DNA of 64,000 nucleotides, taken from contig JAEPOJ010000009.1 of NCBI GenBank assembly GCA_017642965.1, positions 1 to 64,000 on the forward strand, read 5' to 3'. This DNA comes from Phycisphaerales bacterium (lineage in GTDB: Bacteria > Planctomycetota > Phycisphaerae > Phycisphaerales > UBA1924). This document shows positions 1 to 9,081 of the stretch, piece after piece. The notes under the pieces were generated by a model that made no database searches, was not told where the DNA came from, and worked only from the letters and a program-made list of their open reading frames with translations. Numbering within the stretch: position 1 is the first letter of the stretch; every line of letters begins with the position of its first letter. Position numbers and translations under genes: made by a program.

Positions 1-10
1 GCCGGGCCCG

Positions 11-2161
11 GTGGGGACCTTCGCCAACTTGCTCGTGATCGCCGCCGGGAGCGGGTTCATCATCTTTATCCATGAGCTCGGGCACTTTCTGGCCGCAAAG
101 TGGGCCGGGATTCGCGTGCTCGCGTTCTCGATCGGCTTCGGGCAGGTCGCCTGCTCATACCGCAAGGGCATGGGGTTACGGATCGGTTCCAGCGAGCCCG
201 AGTACCGCAAGCGGGCGTACGGGCTGAATGCCGAGCAGGCCCAAGAGCTCCACAAGGAGGTCAGCCCGACCGAGTACCGCCTTTCCTGGCTCCCCCTGGG
301 CGGATATGTCAAAATGCTCGGCCAGGAAGACCTGAACCCAGACGCTGTTTCCGAGGAGCCGGATTCATACCAGAACTGCTCAGTCTTCAGGCGGATGGTG
401 GTCATCAGCGCGGGCGTGATCATGAACGTGATCTCCGCGGCCATCCTGTTCATCATCGTTTTCAACGCCGGACTCAAGGTCTTCCCCGCCAAGGTGGGAT
501 ACGTGGCACCAGACGGGCCCGCCGCGATGGCCACGCCGATCGGCCGTGAAGATGTCAAAGACGGGCTGCAGCGTGGTGACCGTATCACCGAGATCAACGG
601 AAAAAAGATGTACTCATTCGAGCACATCATGCCCGAGATCGCAATGGCGAAGAAGGGCGTCCCTGTCTCGCTCGTCGTCGAGCGCGACGGGATCGAGGGC
701 CCGATCACGTTCGAGGCCATGCCCGTCAAGAACCCGATGACCGGGTTGCTCGGGATCCAGATCGATCCCCCGATTTCAACCAGCGTGCACGAAGCCAAGA
801 CCGACGAAGAGCAAAGACGCGTCAGCATGCTCGCGGGTGGCGCGGGCGTACCGCAGTTGCAGGCGCAGGACACGCTCGCGACGATCGCCGACCGCCCCGT
901 CCGCTCGCCGCTCGACCTGCTCGATGCGGCCAAGGAGTCCGGAGGCAAGCCGTTCCAGATCACCATCAACCGTGACGGTGAGCTGCTCAACTCAAGCATC
1001 GCGCCGGTTCGTGAGCTCCAGCAGGGCGCTGTCTCGATGGACGGCGGGCTCGCCGGGATTGAGCATGTCCTAGGGCTGCACGGCGTCATGATGGTCAACC
1101 CCAACGCGAGTGCGGCCGACACGAAGCAGGGGCTCAAACCGGGCGATATCTTCGTCCAGGTTGGTTCCACAGAGTTTCCAAGTGTCACTGAGGGCATCGA
1201 GATCGTCCAGCGAAACGCGGGCAATGCACTCAGTCTCGCCGTGCTCCGTCAGCAGGCGGACGGCAACTATGAGCGGGTCGAACTCGATGTCAACGTCACC
1301 TCTCAGGGCACCATCGGGTTCTTCCCGGTGACGAGCACCACCTATGCACCGTTCGTGCACAAGCCGATCAGGATCGCGGCCTTTGATGAGCAGCGTTATC
1401 TCACGGATTCGGACTACAACCCCGTCCCCGAGCAGACGCCCGCGCACGAAATTGTGGATTACCCGGGCTCTCGCATCCTCTCAGTCGCGGGGCAGCCGAT
1501 CGAGAATCTACGCGAGGTTGCTGACGCGATCGTCAAGCACACGCGTGAATCGTTCGACGCTGGGGCGGAGTCGTTCATCGTGCCCGTCACGCTCCAGCTG
1601 CCGCTCCCCACGCAACCGGACGGATCGATCCCGACGGCAACGAAGCAGTGGGAGCTCGCACGCTCAGATATCGAGCAGCTCCGCGAGCTCGGGTGGACCC
1701 TGCCCGGCGGCGCGGCGCTGGCCCAGCTCTTTAAGCCGGAGCAAGTCATCGATCGATCCGACAGCCCCGGTGAAGCGATTCAACGCGGCATCGCGGAATC
1801 ACGGCGCGTCATGATGCAGACCTACCTGACCTTCCTGCGCCTGTTCCAGGGTTCTGTGGAGGTCCGTCACCTCAAGGGGCCGGTGGGGATCGCCCATCTG
1901 GGTACGCAGATCGCCTCTCAGGGATTCATATGGGTGCTCTTCTTCATGGCGCTGATCTCCATCAATCTCGCGGTGATCAACTTCCTGCCGCTCCCGATCG
2001 TCGACGGCGGGCAGTTCCTGATGCTCTGCTACGAATGGGTCCGCGGCAGGCCCGTTCCGATCGTGGTGCAGAACGTCGCGACCCTCGCCGGGCTGGTTTT
2101 CATCGGCATGATGTTCCTGTATGTCACCTTCAATGACATCAAGAACATCTTCGGCGCGTGA
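11..2161 (+). CDS. rseP: RseP-type site-2 intramembrane zinc protease, enlarged
   Basis: Site-2 protease family members cut transmembrane anti-sigma factors or signal peptides inside the inner membrane. The zinc motif HELGH is at residues 21-25 in the first membrane segment. The second conserved motif, NFLPLPIVDGG, is near residue 657 in the C-terminal membrane segments. PDZ-like segments lie between. At 716 residues it is about 260 longer than E. coli RseP, with the extra length between the two active-site halves, so the periplasmic part is expanded. A GTG at 11 places HELGH at the usual distance from the N-terminus, but the frame is open to the window edge, so a start further upstream is possible. 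Confidence 0.88.
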   Translation: MGTFANLLVIAAGSGFIIFIHELGHFLAAKWAGIRVLAFSIGFGQVACSYRKGMGLRIGSSEPEYRKRAYGLNAEQAQELHKEVSPTEYRLSWLPLGGYVKMLGQEDLNPDAVSEEPDSYQNCSVFRRMVVISAGVIMNVISAAILFIIVFNAGLKVFPAKVGYVAPDGPAAMATPIGREDVKDGLQRGDRITEINGKKMYSFEHIMPEIAMAKKGVPVSLVVERDGIEGPITFEAMPVKNPMTGLLGIQIDPPISTSVHEAKTDEEQRRVSMLAGGAGVPQLQAQDTLATIADRPVRSPLDLLDAAKESGGKPFQITINRDGELLNSSIAPVRELQQGAVSMDGGLAGIEHVLGLHGVMMVNPNASAADTKQGLKPGDIFVQVGSTEFPSVTEGIEIVQRNAGNALSLAVLRQQADGNYERVELDVNVTSQGTIGFFPVTSTTYAPFVHKPIRIAAFDEQRYLTDSDYNPVPEQTPAHEIVDYPGSRILSVAGQPIENLREVADAIVKHTRESFDAGAESFIVPVTLQLPLPTQPDGSIPTATKQWELARSDIEQLRELGWTLPGGAALAQLFKPEQVIDRSDSPGEAIQRGIAESRRVMMQTYLTFLRLFQGSVEVRHLKGPVGIAHLGTQIASQGFIWVLFFMALISINLAVINFLPLPIVDGGQFLMLCYEWVRGRPVPIVVQNVATLAGLVFIGMMFLYVTFNDIKNIFGA

Positions 2162-2182
2162 TCAACGCACATCGGGGTCGGA

Positions 2183-2188
2183 TACCAT
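2183..2188 (+). promoter_or_regulatory. -10-like hexamer TACCAT, leaderless start
   Basis: TACCAT ends 6 nt before the ATG at 2195. No Shine-Dalgarno fits between, so the transcript probably starts at or next to the start codon. Confidence 0.5.
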
Positions 2189-2194
2189 CGGACC

Positions 2195-3109
2195 ATGCAT
2201 CCGATCCTCGGCCTCATCCAGATACTCGCGATCGGCTTTGTGATCGGTCTGGGCTCGCTCATCCTGTACACCGCGTGGATGCTGACGCACCCGCCGCGGC
2301 GCACGTACGCGTGGTCGGTATCACGATCTCAGGCGGGGGATCCGAGCGAGCTCGACGAGCCGCTTCAGTTTGAGAACTGTGAAATCGATACGAAGCATGG
2401 GCGGGTGCCAATCTGGGACATCGCAGGCCGAGACCCAACTGGGCCGGTGGTGCTGATGACCCACGGGTGGGGCTCAAGCAGACAGGGCGCGCTCAAACGC
2501 ATGTACCCGATCGCAGATCACGCATCCCGCATCATCGCTTGGGATTTACCCGGTCACGGAGAAGCCCCAGCCCATGCCCAGATGGGTGCTGATGAGCACG
2601 AAGCCGCGATCGAGCTGCTCACGGTTCTGGGCATCAGCGATGAGGACCTCGTGCTCTTTGGATGGTCCATGGGCGCAGGGATCTCGCTCGCGATCGCTGC
2701 AGACCCACACTGCCCCCAGCGCCTGCGTGGTGTCATCTGCGAAGCGGTGTACAGGGTACCCTACACCCCGGCGCAGGCCGTGCTCGCGTTAAGAGGCATA
2801 CCCCACAGGCTCAGTCTCAAGCCCGCGCTCTCGCTGATCGGCCTGAAACTCGGGCAGGGCGCTCGCTGGCATGGGTTCGATCGGGCACAGCTTGCCGCTC
2901 GTGTACAGGTTCCAACCCTGTTCCTGCACGGCGATCAGGACCCTGTCAGCCCGATACAGGACGCGATGGACGTGAGCGAGTACGCACCACACGCAGAACG
3001 CTGCATCATCGATGGCGCAGGACACAACAATATCTGGGCTGACCCGCACTATCGAGCAGTCGCGAGCGAAGCGGTCTCGGGCTTTATGAAGCGTTCTTGT
3101 GGGTGTTGA
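2195..3109 (+). CDS. Alpha/beta hydrolase with N-terminal membrane anchor
   Basis: Serine hydrolase of the alpha/beta fold; substrate unknown. Residues about 4-28 are a hydrophobic anchor. The oxyanion region is THGWGSS, the nucleophile elbow is GWSMG, the acid is in HGDQDPV and the histidine in GAGHNN near the C-terminus, so the triad looks complete at 304 residues. The start is set by a -10-like TACCAT just upstream. It lies 33 nt after rseP on the same strand. It ends 3' to 3' with the racemase-like gene, overlapping it by about 26 bp. Confidence 0.82.
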   Translation: MHPILGLIQILAIGFVIGLGSLILYTAWMLTHPPRRTYAWSVSRSQAGDPSELDEPLQFENCEIDTKHGRVPIWDIAGRDPTGPVVLMTHGWGSSRQGALKRMYPIADHASRIIAWDLPGHGEAPAHAQMGADEHEAAIELLTVLGISDEDLVLFGWSMGAGISLAIAADPHCPQRLRGVICEAVYRVPYTPAQAVLALRGIPHRLSLKPALSLIGLKLGQGARWHGFDRAQLAARVQVPTLFLHGDQDPVSPIQDAMDVSEYAPHAERCIIDGAGHNNIWADPHYRAVASEAVSGFMKRSCGC

Positions 3110-3791
3110 TCGCGTATTTCAACGCGTGCTCGGCCATGATGTCCGAAGCGTTGTAGAGCGGAACGTCGCAGTTCTCCGGCGTGATCAGGAGCGGGGCCTC
3201 TGAGTTGCCCAGGATGATCCCCTCGCAGCCGCGATCGCAGAGGCGTCGGATGACGGCCAGCATCGCTTCTCGGGATTCTTCCTCGATGATCCCGTACACC
3301 AACTCCGAGAAGATGATGTTGTCGAGGAGATCCGTATCCTCATCGTTGGGACGAACCAGCTTGATGCCCTTGATTCCCAGCCCGGTCTGATACGCGGAGC
3401 CCGTGGTCACGTAGCGTGTGCCGATGACGCCAACCGTCTGACGTTGATCCTCGATAATGCGTGAGGCTACCGCGTCCGTCATTTTCAGCCAGGGGATCGG
3501 GGAGTTGGTCTTTGCGAGCTGCACCGCGTGCTGGATCGCGTTGTCCGGAGAGAAGCAGAACTCCGCCCCGATGCTCGCGAGCCGCTTGGCCGAGTCGCTC
3601 AGGTAGGTTCCGACCTGGACCCAGTCGTCGCGACGAACGGCGTCGATGTACTGGGCCAGCGGGATGTTGTGCACACTGACGGTGGGGTGGAGGTGCGGCT
3701 CAAGCAGAATCGCGGCATGGCGGAACAGCTGCTGGTAACAGAGCGCAGCGCCCTCGGGGCTAACTCCAACAATCCCGATGTGCATCGTCAT
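3084..3791 (-). CDS. Aspartate/glutamate racemase-fold protein lacking both catalytic cysteines
   Basis: The 235-residue protein has the Asp/Glu racemase layout: HIGIVGVSPEGAA near the N-terminus, a first-half active-site loop SPDNAIQH at 81-88 and a second-half loop ILGNSEAPLL near 193-202. In the family these loops carry PCNT and GCTE, whose two cysteines are the acid/base pair. Here they read PDNA (Asp83) and GNSE (Asn196). Racemase activity by the usual two-cysteine mechanism is therefore unlikely; a related lyase or isomerase or a binding role is possible. The ATG at 3791 is chosen because the homologous N-terminus begins there; the frame is open further upstream. Confidence 0.72.
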   Translation of the reverse strand: MTMHIGIVGVSPEGAALCYQQLFRHAAILLEPHLHPTVSVHNIPLAQYIDAVRRDDWVQVGTYLSDSAKRLASIGAEFCFSPDNAIQHAVQLAKTNSPIPWLKMTDAVASRIIEDQRQTVGVIGTRYVTTGSAYQTGLGIKGIKLVRPNDEDTDLLDNIIFSELVYGIIEEESREAMLAVIRRLCDRGCEGIILGNSEAPLLITPENCDVPLYNASDIMAEHALKYAINTHKNAS

Positions 3792-3925
3792 GCGCGGTGG
3801 CCTTTCCATCCCTCTACGAACGATCTTCGACACCCCATGGTCGCGGAGAACACGCCGCACGTCAAGGCGGGCGAGCAGATTGGCCCCCAGAACGGGTGTT
3901 CACCAACGAGCGAGGCGAGATGACA

Positions 3926-3931
3926 TACCAT
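3926..3931 (+). promoter_or_regulatory. -10-like hexamer TACCAT, leaderless start
   Basis: TACCAT ends 6 nt before ATG 3938. This favours that start over the in-frame ATG at 3920, which would lie upstream of the predicted transcription start. Confidence 0.5.
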
Positions 3932-3937
3932 ACGGGG

Positions 3938-4474
3938 ATGAATGATCAGGAGATGCGAAATCCGTTCCAGGCGCTCGGGTTGCCGGTTGCCTACGACATT
4001 GATCGCGATCGAGTCGAGCGGGCGTACCGCGCGAAGCTGTCGCAGGCGCACCCTGATGCGGGGGGCGGCGATCAGCCGACCGATCCGGCCACGCTCAATG
4101 AGGCCCGCGCGGCGATCCTCGATGACGAGCAGCGAGCCATCCGGCTTCTTGCAGTTCTTGGCGGCCCTGACGCGTCCGCCTGCCGTGACCTCCCCGACGG
4201 GTTCCTGATGGACATGATGATGACCCGTCAGGAGATCGAGGCGGCCATCGATTCGGGCGGCGACGAGGAGCGAGCGCAGTGGGAGGAGTGGGGCATTGCC
4301 CAGCGCCGAGCGTACCGGGACCAGGTCTCGGAGATGTTCAACTCGCTCGGCAGCGATCCGGATATGGAGCAGCTGCGCACCATCCGTGTGCTACTCAATG
4401 CGTGGCGATACATCGAGCGCCTCATCGAGCAACTCGATCCGGAGTATGACCCTGCTCAGGCCGATTTCAGTTAA
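3938..4474 (+). CDS. hscB: HscB-type J-domain co-chaperone for iron-sulfur cluster assembly
   Basis: HscB delivers the IscU scaffold to the Hsp70 HscA. The 178-residue protein starts with NPFQALGLPVAYDID, typical of HscB, followed by a J domain with the HPD loop (HPDAGG) and a C-terminal helical domain containing DLPDGFLMDMMM and the acidic IscU-binding helix. Length matches the family (about 170). No iscS, iscU or hscA is in the window. It is followed 18 nt later by a CNNM membrane protein. Confidence 0.8.
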   Translation: MNDQEMRNPFQALGLPVAYDIDRDRVERAYRAKLSQAHPDAGGGDQPTDPATLNEARAAILDDEQRAIRLLAVLGGPDASACRDLPDGFLMDMMMTRQEIEAAIDSGGDEERAQWEEWGIAQRRAYRDQVSEMFNSLGSDPDMEQLRTIRVLLNAWRYIERLIEQLDPEYDPAQADFS

Positions 4475-4492
4475 GACCGCCCACGCCGGCAC

Positions 4493-5782
4493 GTGAACAC
4501 CATGGACGCATCCGACTCACCCTTCCTCATTGTGCTCGCGGTCCTGCTCGTGGGGTCCGCGTTCGCCTCGGGGTCTGAGACGGCGCTGTTCGGGGTGACC
4601 CATGGGCAGCGGGCCACGCTCCGACGTAGCAACCCAACGCTCGCACGGATGGTCGACGCCCTGCTCTCACGCCCCAGAGAACTGTTGATGCAGGTGCTCC
4701 TGCTCAACATGGTCATCAACGTCAGCTATTTCATCGTGACGAGTGTCCTCACGCTCCGGGCGGAGAGCGGGCTGACTCGCGTGGCTGTTTCCGTGGTTTC
4801 GCTGACCACCATCATCCTGATGGGTGAGGTCTTCGCAAAGCTGTTCGCTTCTGGGGCCACGCTCCTGTTCCTGCGGATCGCCGCCCCGGTGCACCTGTTC
4901 ATCCGCAAGCCGATTTCTGGGCTGCTGCGTGTTCTGGACGTCTGGGTGATCTCCCCGCTCGCCCGATTGGTCGCCCCATCCTCGGCTGAGGGCGAGGCAT
5001 CCGACGTGACGCCGGAGCAGCTCTCGAAGCTGATCAGCATGAGCGCGGGCGATGGCGTGATCGACCGCGGCGAGCAGCTCGTTCTCACGTCCATCGTCGA
5101 GATGGGGCACCTGCGGGTGGAGCAGGTCATGACGCCGCGCGTCGACATGGAATGGGTGACCCCGGACGTAACGCTCGACGAGTTGGCCGAGTTCTGCAGA
5201 CGGACGGGGAGGACACGCACCCTCGTGTGCGAGCGAGGGCTCGATGACGGGATGCTGGGCATCGTTGATGCGAGAAAGGTGTTCGAGGGGATACCCATCC
5301 GTGAGGCGATCCGCCCCGTGCTCTACGTCCCGGAACAGACACGCCTCGACATGCTCATGGAGCAGCTCCGAGAATCCGGACGCAGGGTGGGCGTGTGTGT
5401 CGACGAGCACGGCGGGGTCAGCGGCGTGATCACGATCGCGGATATCCTCAAGGAACTGCTCGAAGAGCTGGAGCACCCGGACGAGCACCCCGCGGAGTCC
5501 ATCGAAGACCTGGGGAACGGCCGCTGGTCGGTGCCCGGGCGACTGAGCATCCGGGACTGGTCGGTGCTCTTCAAAGACCGATCGCTCATCGCCCACACGA
5601 AGCACGTCAACACGCTGGGCGGGCTGGTGATGGTCCTGCTCGACCGCCTGCCCGAAGTGGGGGATCGGGTCCGCGCCGGTGCCATCGAGATGCGGGTCGT
5701 CTCCATGAATGAGCGTGCGATCGAGCGGATCGAGCTGCGTGTCCTGATGCCCGAGACCGAGGCGGCGGAGGGCACGTCATGA
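4493..5782 (+). CDS. CNNM/CorC-family membrane protein (DUF21-CBS-transporter-associated domain)
   Basis: The family (HlyC/CorC, CNNM) is linked to magnesium and cobalt efflux. An N-terminal DUF21 membrane domain (SGSETALFGVTHGQR) is followed by a CBS pair (VEQVMTPRVDMEWV; DEHGGVSGVITIADIL) and a C-terminal CorC/HlyC domain (HVNTLGGLVM). At 429 residues it is full length. GTG 4493 or ATG 4502 could be the start; neither has a clear ribosome site. The stop overlaps the start of a shorter paralogue by 4 bp (ATGA), so the two are translationally coupled and may form a heteromer. Confidence 0.85.
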   Translation: MNTMDASDSPFLIVLAVLLVGSAFASGSETALFGVTHGQRATLRRSNPTLARMVDALLSRPRELLMQVLLLNMVINVSYFIVTSVLTLRAESGLTRVAVSVVSLTTIILMGEVFAKLFASGATLLFLRIAAPVHLFIRKPISGLLRVLDVWVISPLARLVAPSSAEGEASDVTPEQLSKLISMSAGDGVIDRGEQLVLTSIVEMGHLRVEQVMTPRVDMEWVTPDVTLDELAEFCRRTGRTRTLVCERGLDDGMLGIVDARKVFEGIPIREAIRPVLYVPEQTRLDMLMEQLRESGRRVGVCVDEHGGVSGVITIADILKELLEELEHPDEHPAESIEDLGNGRWSVPGRLSIRDWSVLFKDRSLIAHTKHVNTLGGLVMVLLDRLPEVGDRVRAGAIEMRVVSMNERAIERIELRVLMPETEAAEGTS

Positions 5783-6774
5783 GCATCGCCGAAGTCACAC
5801 TCTGGCTGCTCCTGATGCTTGTCGGCATCGGCGGATCGGCTCTCTGCTCCGGGCTGGAGGTCGGGCTCTACAGCGCCAACCGGGTGCGTGTGCAGGTCGA
5901 GGGTGCCAAAAAATCCGGCACGCGCGCCCGAAGATTGCAGGCGCTCCTCGATCAGATTGTCCCGTCACTCACGGCGCTGCTCGTTTGGAACAACATCTTC
6001 AACTATGCTGGCACACTGGCATTGACGACGCTGGTCGCCATGATCGGGCTGAGCGATCTGCAGATGATCCTCGTGCAGGTTGTCGTGCTGACTCCGGTCC
6101 TGCTGGTGTTCGCGGAGTCGACACCGAAAGAGGTATTCCGGGCCAACGCGGACGTGCTGATGCCGCGTTTCTCGATTGTGCTCATCGTGCTCCGGAAAGC
6201 CGTGACATGGGTCCCAATCGTTCCGGTGCTCGGCTGGGTCGCTGAATCCGCATCCAAGCTTGTCGGTGTTGGCTCGCTGGGCTCGCTCGGTGATGCACGC
6301 GAGTCGGTCGCCGAACTCCTTAAGTTCGGATCGGGCACAATGAGCGAAGCACAGGTCTCGCTGATCGACCGGGCCCTGCAGCTTGAACACACCAAGGTAC
6401 AGGGTGAGATGATCCCAATCGGACTCGTCCGCGGTCTCAGAGCCGGCTGGACAGTTGGCCGAGCCAGGGGGGCAGTCCGCGGCCACCCATATTCGCGCTT
6501 CCCGGTGCTCGGGAAGGACGGCAACGTCGTGGGGCTCGTTCATGCGATCGATCTGTATACGCACCCGCTGGCATCAGATGAGTCTGCGACAATCGATGGG
6601 TTCATGGATAAACCCGTCTACCTCACCGCTCAGATGAGCGTGGAAACGGCGCTCAGGGCGTTGAATCGGTCGGGCGGCCATATGGGCGTGATCCGACAGG
6701 GATCGCGGGATATTGGCATCGTGACACGCAAGGACCTGGTCGAGCCGCTCGTCGGCGAGTTGGAAGAGTGGTAG
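5779..6774 (+). CDS. CNNM-family membrane protein, shorter paralogue
   Basis: A DUF21 transmembrane domain (CSGLEVGLYSANRVRV) with the characteristic FAESTPKEVF segment is followed by a degenerate CBS pair (SRFPVLGKDGNVVGLVHA; GIVTRKDLVEPLV). It lacks the C-terminal CorC/HlyC domain of its upstream neighbour (331 versus 429 residues). The 4-bp overlap with that gene implies co-expression. Probable role: cation transport or its regulation; specificity cannot be read. Confidence 0.82.
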   Translation: MSIAEVTLWLLLMLVGIGGSALCSGLEVGLYSANRVRVQVEGAKKSGTRARRLQALLDQIVPSLTALLVWNNIFNYAGTLALTTLVAMIGLSDLQMILVQVVVLTPVLLVFAESTPKEVFRANADVLMPRFSIVLIVLRKAVTWVPIVPVLGWVAESASKLVGVGSLGSLGDARESVAELLKFGSGTMSEAQVSLIDRALQLEHTKVQGEMIPIGLVRGLRAGWTVGRARGAVRGHPYSRFPVLGKDGNVVGLVHAIDLYTHPLASDESATIDGFMDKPVYLTAQMSVETALRALNRSGGHMGVIRQGSRDIGIVTRKDLVEPLVGELEEW

Positions 6775-6841
6775 TTGGCATGGAATAGAAAACCGAGTAC
6801 CCGCGTTTGCTGGGTGCCGGAAGCATGCCCTGGGAGCAAAG

Positions 6842-7288
6842 ATGAACCCGAAGTCCAAAGCCTTTCCTATTCTTATCATCGTGCTCCTGCTTGCGCTGGC
6901 GCTGCCCAACGTGATCTCGCTGATCCGCGGGCCCGCGGAGACCCCAGATGTCTTCTCGGACGGCTACTCGCTCGCAGAAGCCATGCAGATCTCACAGCAA
7001 CAGGGCAAGCCGATCTTCGCGGTCGCAACGGCCGATTGGTGCGCCCCGTGCCAATCGCTCAAACGCGGTCCACTGCAGGATCCGGAGCTGGTTGCGATTA
7101 TCCGCGAGCACGCGATCCCAGTGTATCTTGAAGACGGCGAAGACCGCGATGAGATCAAACAGCTGGGGCCGAGCGGCTATCCCACCAGTTTCATCGTGGA
7201 CGGTGAGGGGCGAGTGCTCGCAAAGGTTGCCGGCGGCGGCGCTCGTTATGGGGATTTCCTCCGTCAGGAACTCGTTCCGGTCCCTTGA
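6842..7288 (+). CDS. Membrane-anchored thioredoxin-fold protein
   Basis: The 148-residue protein has an N-terminal membrane anchor (about residues 7-25), the redox motif WCAPC and a cis-proline in GYPTSF, so the fold and both active cysteines are intact. The likely location is periplasmic, as a thiol-disulfide reductase or DsbD-tail-like protein. GGGAG sits 6-7 nt before the ATG. It lies between the CNNM pair and the S41 protease; its partner is unknown. Confidence 0.82.
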   Translation: MNPKSKAFPILIIVLLLALALPNVISLIRGPAETPDVFSDGYSLAEAMQISQQQGKPIFAVATADWCAPCQSLKRGPLQDPELVAIIREHAIPVYLEDGEDRDEIKQLGPSGYPTSFIVDGEGRVLAKVAGGGARYGDFLRQELVPVP

Positions 7289-7337
7289 GCCCCAATCGGC
7301 GTTTCTCCCAAGGCGAACCGGTCCTCGCCCGCGCGGG

Positions 7338-7345
7338 TATAGACT
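7338..7345 (+). promoter_or_regulatory. Candidate -10 box upstream of the S41 protease
   Basis: TATAGACT lies about 63 nt before the ATG at 7408, which is preceded by GGAG. Unlike many genes here, this one would have a leader of about 55 nt. Confidence 0.35.
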
Positions 7346-7407
7346 GTAAGAACGAATAATCGCCTCGGCCCCGCTGCCGGGGCTTTGCCGGCTATGGAGC
7401 ACTCACG

Positions 7408-9081
7408 ATGAGCAAACGATCAACGCTGCCACTTATCGGGATTCTGGGCGTCGCCGTGGTTGGATCCACGATCGCGGTCGCGACCAACGCGATCCGGATC
7501 ACCGACGATCAGTACAGCTTCTTCGACCCGATCGTCGACGTGAGCACGCTCATCAACGCCCTGTATGTCGAGGAAGCGGACATCGAAGCGATGCAGCGGG
7601 GGGCCATCGAGGGCATGCTCGAAGAGCTCAACGACCCCTACACGACGTTCGTGCCGACGAGGGACACCAAGGACTTCTCCAAGGATCTGACCGGCGAATA
7701 CGTTGGGATCGGTGCCGAGGTGCAGATCCGGGACGGCTGGCTGACCATCTCATCACCACTCGACGGCTCGCCTGCATGGAAAGCCGGCGTGATGGCGGAC
7801 GATCGCGTGGTTGAGATCGACGGCGAGTCGACAGAAGGCCTGACGATAGACGAATCGATCGATCTGCTCACGGGCGAGCCCAACACGACGGTCACCGTCA
7901 CCGTCGAGCGTGGCGCTGAGACGCTCAAGATCGACATCGTCCGCGACCATATCAAGGTTCAGGCCGTCAAGGGCTTCATGCGAGAGGGCGGCGACGGAGA
8001 ATGGATGCACCTGATCGACCCCAGCGCGGGCATCGGCTACATACGCCTGACGCAGTTCACGCCGGGATGCGCTCAGGAAGTCAAGGACGCGATCGAGCAT
8101 ACCAAGCGTGAGCTCGGCGGCGATCTGAACGGGCTGGTGCTGGACCTCCGATTCAATCCGGGCGGACTGTTGGACGAGGCGATCGAGATCGCTGACCTGT
8201 TCATCGAGGAAGGCACGATTGTGTCGACCAAGGGACGCGTGTTCGAGGAGGAAACGGACCGGGCAACCCCAGAAGGCACGATCACCGATCTCCCGCTCCT
8301 GGTCATGGTGAACGGCCAGAGCGCGAGCGCCTCCGAGGTGCTCTCGGGGGCACTGTCTGATCATGGCCGGGCAGTTATCCTCGGGACCAGAAGTTTCGGC
8401 AAGGGCTCCGTGCAGACCGTGCGCCCGCTCGAATCCGGCGCGGGGGTGCTCAAGATCACCGAGCAGTACTACTACCTGCCCTCCGGGCGTCTGCTGCACC
8501 GTCGCGACGACTCCACTGTGTGGGGTGTCGATCCCACGAGCGGTTACTTCGTCCCGGTGACAACGGATGAAACCATCGATATGCTCCGCGCTCGCCGCGA
8601 GCAGGAAATCATCGAGCACAATGACGATTCCGAGCAGGTCGACCTCCGGGATACTCAGGCGGTACTCGAAGAACTCAGCGATCCGCAGTTGAGTGCAGCG
8701 ATCCGGGTCATGCAGCATCGCCTTGCCACGGGTGAGTTCGAGCCTGTCGGCATCGAGGCTAACGAGCCCGACGATGTGGCACTTGCCGAGCTCAACACAC
8801 TCCGGGCACAGGAAGAGCGCCTTCTTCGTGAGCTGGCCCGCCTGGACAAGCGGATGCAGGCAGCCGAGCAGGAGGTCCCGACAGAGATCATCGCGAACGA
8901 TCCGCGCGATTTCTGGGACGACGAGACCAACCTTGAGGGGGGCGAGCTGGTCGTCCGTGACGCCGAAGGCAACATCGTCACGACACTGCGCATCACCGGC
9001 AACAGTCTTGAGGCGTGGCTTGTCGATGCCGATGTCGAGAAGAAGGACAGCGCACCCCAATCGGGGGACGACGATTCGTGA
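7408..9081 (+). CDS. S41-family C-terminal processing peptidase with PDZ domain
   Basis: Tail-specific (CtpA/Tsp-like) serine protease, exported by an N-terminal signal anchor (residues about 6-25). A PDZ domain (GIGAEVQIRDG, SPAWKAGVMADDRVVEIDG) is followed by the catalytic core. The serine motif SASASE is at residues 305-310 and the general-base lysine is K332 in SFGKGSVQ. The C-terminal 150 residues are charged and coiled-coil-like (LRAQEERLLRELARLDKR). At 557 residues it is longer than CtpA because of this tail. Its TGA overlaps the GTG of tsaD, so it heads a coupled unit with tsaD and a GGQ protein. Confidence 0.88.
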   Translation: MSKRSTLPLIGILGVAVVGSTIAVATNAIRITDDQYSFFDPIVDVSTLINALYVEEADIEAMQRGAIEGMLEELNDPYTTFVPTRDTKDFSKDLTGEYVGIGAEVQIRDGWLTISSPLDGSPAWKAGVMADDRVVEIDGESTEGLTIDESIDLLTGEPNTTVTVTVERGAETLKIDIVRDHIKVQAVKGFMREGGDGEWMHLIDPSAGIGYIRLTQFTPGCAQEVKDAIEHTKRELGGDLNGLVLDLRFNPGGLLDEAIEIADLFIEEGTIVSTKGRVFEEETDRATPEGTITDLPLLVMVNGQSASASEVLSGALSDHGRAVILGTRSFGKGSVQTVRPLESGAGVLKITEQYYYLPSGRLLHRRDDSTVWGVDPTSGYFVPVTTDETIDMLRARREQEIIEHNDDSEQVDLRDTQAVLEELSDPQLSAAIRVMQHRLATGEFEPVGIEANEPDDVALAELNTLRAQEERLLRELARLDKRMQAAEQEVPTEIIANDPRDFWDDETNLEGGELVVRDAEGNIVTTLRITGNSLEAWLVDADVEKKDSAPQSGDDDS

